This document shows, piece after piece, positions 6,006 through 7,871 of a DNA stretch of 7,871 nt. This DNA comes from an uncultured Collinsella sp. (lineage in GTDB: Bacteria > Actinomycetota > Coriobacteriia > Coriobacteriales > Coriobacteriaceae): assembly GCA_905197385.1 (NCBI GenBank), contig CAJJYO010000067.1:1-7871 (forward strand), written 5' to 3'. The notes under the pieces were generated by a model, which saw only the letters and a program-made list of their open reading frames with translations, ran no database searches and was not told the DNA's origin. A program made the translations under genes and the position numbers. How positions within the stretch are numbered: the first letter of the stretch is position 1; each line of letters opens with the position of its first letter.

Positions 6006-6584
6006 TTATATCGCGAGAATCCCCAGATGCTCAAGCAAGATCTTAAGCCCGATGAGGACGAGTACGACGCCACCCACGATGGCGGCGGGTTTTTCGTAGC
6101 GCGCGCCAAAGGTGTGGCCGATCGCTACGCCGGCAACGGAGAAGAGAAAGGTCGTGATGCCAATGAGCGACACGGCAGGAACGATATCGACCGAGAGCGC
6201 GGCAAACGAGATGCCCACGGCAAGCGCGTCAATCGAGGTGGCGATGGCAAGGATTAGATATTCGCCCAGGTCGATCTTTTCGGCATCCTTGCCGTCGCCT
6301 TCGTTCTCGTCCTCAGTAAAGGCTTCCCACAGCATCTTGCCGCCGATAAAGGCGAGCAGGATAAAGGCGATCCAGTGGTCGATGGGGCTGATGATGCCCA
6401 TGAACTGGCTACCAAGGGCCCACCCAATTACGGGCATGCCGGCCTGGAAACCGCCAAAGAACAGGCCGAGTATCACGGCGACCTTAAGGTTGATCCTTTT
6501 CATGCCAAGGCCCTTGCAGATGGATACGGCAAAAGCGTCCATAGAAAGGCCGATAGCGAGCAACACAAGCTCTGCGAGTCCCAT
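6006..6584 (-). CDS. mntP: Manganese efflux pump MntP
   Basis: Inner-membrane exporter that removes excess manganese (MntP, formerly YebN/DUF204). The 192-residue length is typical, and the sequence is two repeats of three hydrophobic helices. The paired signature is GLSMDAFAVSICKGL (12-26) and ATSIDALAVGISFAA (115-129), whose acidic residues D16 and D119 lie in membrane helices and are conserved in the family. A short charged cytoplasmic-type loop (90-107) joins the two halves. Start choice: ATG 6584 with AGAGGGAG 8 bases upstream begins MGLAEL, right at the first helix; the frame is open 51 codons further up, but that stretch is the riboswitch leader. The upstream yybP-ykoY element supports manganese-induced expression. 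It is transcribed toward hipBA and away from disA. Codon use is like the core genes. Confidence 0.95.
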   Translation of the reverse strand: MGLAELVLLAIGLSMDAFAVSICKGLGMKRINLKVAVILGLFFGGFQAGMPVIGWALGSQFMGIISPIDHWIAFILLAFIGGKMLWEAFTEDENEGDGKDAEKIDLGEYLILAIATSIDALAVGISFAALSVDIVPAVSLIGITTFLFSVAGVAIGHTFGARYEKPAAIVGGVVLVLIGLKILLEHLGILAI

Positions 6585-6591
6585 AGTCTGG

Positions 6592-6635
6592 CTCCCTCTC
6601 TGCGGGCGGGCCCGCGTGTACCTCTTGGGGGAGTA
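6592..6635 (-). other. Possible ribosome-site-masking structure in the mntP leader
   Basis: Just after the riboswitch terminator, CTCCC (6632-6628) can pair with GGGAG (6596-6592), the mntP ribosome-binding site, around an inner GC-rich hairpin (GCGGG with CCCGC). The same segment, TACTCCC (6635-6629), is also a perfect complement of GGGAGTA in the aptamer core (6768-6762). These are pairings by inspection only; no energies were computed. Confidence 0.35.
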
Positions 6636-6637
6636 AC

Positions 6638-6681
6638 AAAAAAGACCCGTGGCGTACGCGTTGCGCGCACAGCCACGAGTC
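6638..6681 (-). terminator. Riboswitch-controlled intrinsic terminator in the mntP leader
   Basis: On the minus strand GACTCGTGGC (6681-6672) pairs with GCCACGGGTC (6653-6644), one G-T pair. After a bulged T, GTGCGCG (6670-6664) pairs with CGCGTAC (6660-6654) around a CAA loop. Six T residues follow (6643-6638). The 5' arm shares GACTC with the 3' strand of the aptamer, so aptamer folding and termination exclude each other. Confidence 0.88.
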
Positions 6682-6772
6682 TCGTTCATTAAGGCAAGCC
6701 AGGCCGCATCGGCCAGTGTGTTGACTTGCCGCGCCACCGGAGGCGAACCCGATCACGCGACTACTCCCTCAT
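6677..6772 (-). promoter_or_regulatory. yybP-ykoY manganese riboswitch aptamer
   Basis: RNA element that binds manganese and turns on manganese-export genes. The family's conserved pieces appear in order on the minus strand: GAGGGAGTAG (6770-6761); GTCAACA followed by ACTGG (6725-6719 and just after); and AATGAACGAGACTC (6690-6677). A 6-bp helix, GGCAAG (6730-6725) with CTTGCC (6698-6693), closes the middle arm, which has an inner GGCC hairpin. GAGT at the 5' end can pair with ACTC at the 3' end as the closing stem. It precedes mntP, its classic partner. Because the closing stem uses the same ACTC as the terminator, manganese binding should block termination (an ON switch). Confidence 0.9.
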
Positions 6773-6786
6773 TTATGCGAATCCCG

Positions 6787-6795
6787 ATGCTACCA
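6787..6795 (-). promoter_or_regulatory. Possible extended -10 promoter of mntP
   Basis: TGGTAGCAT (6795-6787 on the minus strand) reads as TG-N-TAGCAT, four of six to TATAAT. It would start transcription near 6780, about ten bases before the riboswitch aptamer, which is where it should be. No clear -35 is visible. Confidence 0.4.
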
Positions 6796-6798
6796 CAT

Positions 6799-6834
6799 GA
6801 ACAGCTGATTTGGGTTGGGCTCTCAGCTGTGTTC
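6799..6834. repeat. Inverted repeat between mntP and disA, operator candidate
   Basis: ACAGCTGA (6801-6808) and TCAGCTGT (6823-6830) are perfect inverted copies with a 14-base spacer; each arm contains the palindrome CAGCTG and their centres are 22 bp apart. With a two-base bulge the pairing extends to GAACAGCTGA and TCAGCTGTGTTC. It lies directly upstream of the possible mntP -10 and about 100 bases upstream of disA. The binding protein is unknown. Confidence 0.45.
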
Positions 6835-6930
6835 GCTCATTCTGTAAGCATCGGATTTCGCAAGCGCCGCAGGGACAAACCGTGAGAAACTATTTAGCGT
6901 TTATGGAGCGTACACGATGGGAGCGATGCC

Positions 6931-7871
6931 TTGGATAAGAACGAGCTGCAAAAGCGTATGGAACAGGCCATCCGCCTGACGGCACCTGGTCAGCCGATCC
7001 GCACCGCCCTCGACATGATCATCGCCGGTCACCTGGGCGCCCTTATCTGCGTCGGCGACACCGAAAACGTGCTCGCTGCCGGTAACGACGGCTTCCCGCT
7101 CAACATTTCGTTTACCTCGAACCGCCTGTTCGAGCTTTCCAAGATGGACGGCGCCATCGTCATCGATGGCGACCTCACCCAGATCCTGCGCGCCAACTTC
7201 CACCTCAATCCCGATCCCTCGCTCGCCACGAGTGAGACGGGCATGCGTCACCGTACTGCCGCTCGCATGTCGGTGCTCACCGATGCCATCGTGATCTCGG
7301 TTTCGGCTCGCCGTGCCGTCGTTAACGTGTACGTTCACGGCAAGAGCTACGAGATCCAGCCCGTCACCACCATCATGAGCTCGGTCAACCAGCTCGTCGC
7401 CACGCTTCAGACCACCCGTCAGTCGCTCGATCGCTCCTTGCTGCGCCTGACGGCCCTTGAGCTCGACGACTACGTTACGCTCGCCGACATCACCGGTATT
7501 TTCTCGAGCTTCGAGATCATGCAACAGGCAAAGACCGAGCTTAAGGATTGCATCGTCAAGCTGGGTAACCAGGGCAAGCTCGTGCAGATGCAGCTCGAGC
7601 AGCTCGCGGGCTCCAGCATGGATACCGAATACGACTTGATGATCCGCGACTACGCAAGCGATTCCTCCGAGGCAAACGCCGAGAAGATCCGCGCCGAGCT
7701 GAGCCGCATGACGCCTAAGGACCTGTCCGACCCGCAGCACGTGGCGGCAGTTCTGGGCTATGACGACCTGGACGAGGACTCCGTCATGACACCGCTGGGC
7801 CTGCGCACGCTTTCGCGCGTGTCCGTCGTGCGCGACGGCGTGGCCGAGAAGATCGTCGACGAGTACGGCTC
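6931..7871 (+). CDS. disA: DNA integrity scanning protein DisA, diadenylate cyclase (3' truncated by window edge)
   Basis: Makes the second messenger c-di-AMP from two ATP and couples it to DNA branch sensing. The first 313 residues are in the window. The DAC domain is clear: IIAGHLGALICVGD (30-43), the DGA motif at 73-75 in KMDGAIVIDGD, and the RHR motif at 106-108 in SETGMRHRTAAR, the residues that bind ATP and metal. A helical spine follows, and then GLRTLSRVSVVRDG begins the helix-hairpin-helix DNA-binding domain, which runs off the edge. This combination separates DisA from the membrane cyclase CdaA. Start choice: TTG 6931 with GGGAG at 6919-6923, seven bases upstream, begins MDKNELQKRM; no ATG or GTG is in frame between the upstream stop at 6895 and it. 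It is divergent from mntP, and radA, its frequent upstream neighbour, is absent here. Confidence 0.95.
   Translation, partial: MDKNELQKRMEQAIRLTAPGQPIRTALDMIIAGHLGALICVGDTENVLAAGNDGFPLNISFTSNRLFELSKMDGAIVIDGDLTQILRANFHLNPDPSLATSETGMRHRTAARMSVLTDAIVISVSARRAVVNVYVHGKSYEIQPVTTIMSSVNQLVATLQTTRQSLDRSLLRLTALELDDYVTLADITGIFSSFEIMQQAKTELKDCIVKLGNQGKLVQMQLEQLAGSSMDTEYDLMIRDYASDSSEANAEKIRAELSRMTPKDLSDPQHVAAVLGYDDLDEDSVMTPLGLRTLSRVSVVRDGVAEKIVDEYG

Larger units (their letters stand above)
6585..6930. other. 346-base gap between mntP and disA, mostly regulatory
   Basis: No protein gene is supported here. The left 190 bases are the mntP leader (riboswitch aptamer, terminator and a structured ribosome-site region). 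Next come a possible mntP promoter (6787-6795) and an inverted repeat (6799-6834). From 6835 to 6918 I see no recognisable element; the disA promoter should be there but no good -10 or -35 stands out. Confidence 0.7.

Noticed and set aside
5967..6007. Plus-strand terminator (GCCTCT with AGAGGC followed by seven T)
   Set aside because: The stem is only 6 bp with a 21-base loop and no plus-strand gene lies upstream to be terminated; the T run is partly the mntP stop region read on the opposite strand.
5499..6257. Plus-strand open frame (252 codons) across hipB and mntP
   Set aside because: It is antisense to two convincing genes and its middle is the translated palindromic operator array.
6585..6737. 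Upstream extension of MntP by 51 codons
   Set aside because: This stretch is the riboswitch terminator and leader; the ATG at 6584 has a good ribosome site and starts directly at the first membrane helix.
6901..7740. Minus-strand open frame (279 codons) opposite disA
   Set aside because: Same antisense artefact: disA on the plus strand shows DGA and RHR motifs, while this frame gives a His/Val/Gly/Asp-rich translation without recognisable domains.

Overview
The window looks like chromosome from a GC-rich actinobacterium of the Coriobacteriia, most like Collinsella. This is an inference from the codon choice (mostly G or C in third positions), the ClpC and DisA types, and the gene mix; no database search was run. 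Housekeeping genes at both ends and in the middle (clpC, pepD, mntP, disA) are strongly GC-biased. The two toxin-antitoxin modules between them look lower in GC by eye and use less biased codons.

Layout from left to right: the 3' two-thirds of clpC on the plus strand (entering from the left edge) ends at an intrinsic terminator. A plus-strand toxin-antitoxin operon follows. It pairs a RelB/DinJ-type ribbon-helix-helix antitoxin with a PIN-domain ribonuclease toxin, overlapping at ATGA, behind an extended -10 promoter that sits in an 8-bp inverted repeat. Next is pepD (Xaa-His dipeptidase, M20 family), complete, with a strong 15-bp terminator. On the minus strand lie hipB-hipA, a second toxin-antitoxin module, transcribed toward pepD. 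Upstream of hipB is an array of three near-identical 16-bp palindromic sites, ATGCA-N6-TGCAT, spaced exactly 27 bp apart. The third site lies inside the terminator hairpin of the next gene, mntP (manganese exporter, minus strand). The mntP leader carries a clear yybP-ykoY manganese riboswitch with its own intrinsic terminator. Divergent from mntP, disA (diadenylate cyclase) starts at a TTG codon and runs off the right edge.

How the parts work together: ClpC (protein quality control) and DisA (c-di-AMP signalling) are close neighbours in many Gram-positive bacteria, commonly as clpC-radA-disA. Here about 5.5 kb holding two toxin-antitoxin modules, a peptidase and a metal exporter separates them, and radA is not between them. 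This suggests an accessory insertion hotspot in a core stress locus. Manganese efflux is controlled at the RNA level by manganese itself. The two toxin-antitoxin operons each show palindromic operators suited to autorepression.

I see no CRISPR array, rRNA, tRNA, transposase or integrase. The most novel items are the phased three-site hip operator array, the sharing of one of those sites with the mntP terminator, and a possible second switching layer downstream of the mntP riboswitch terminator.
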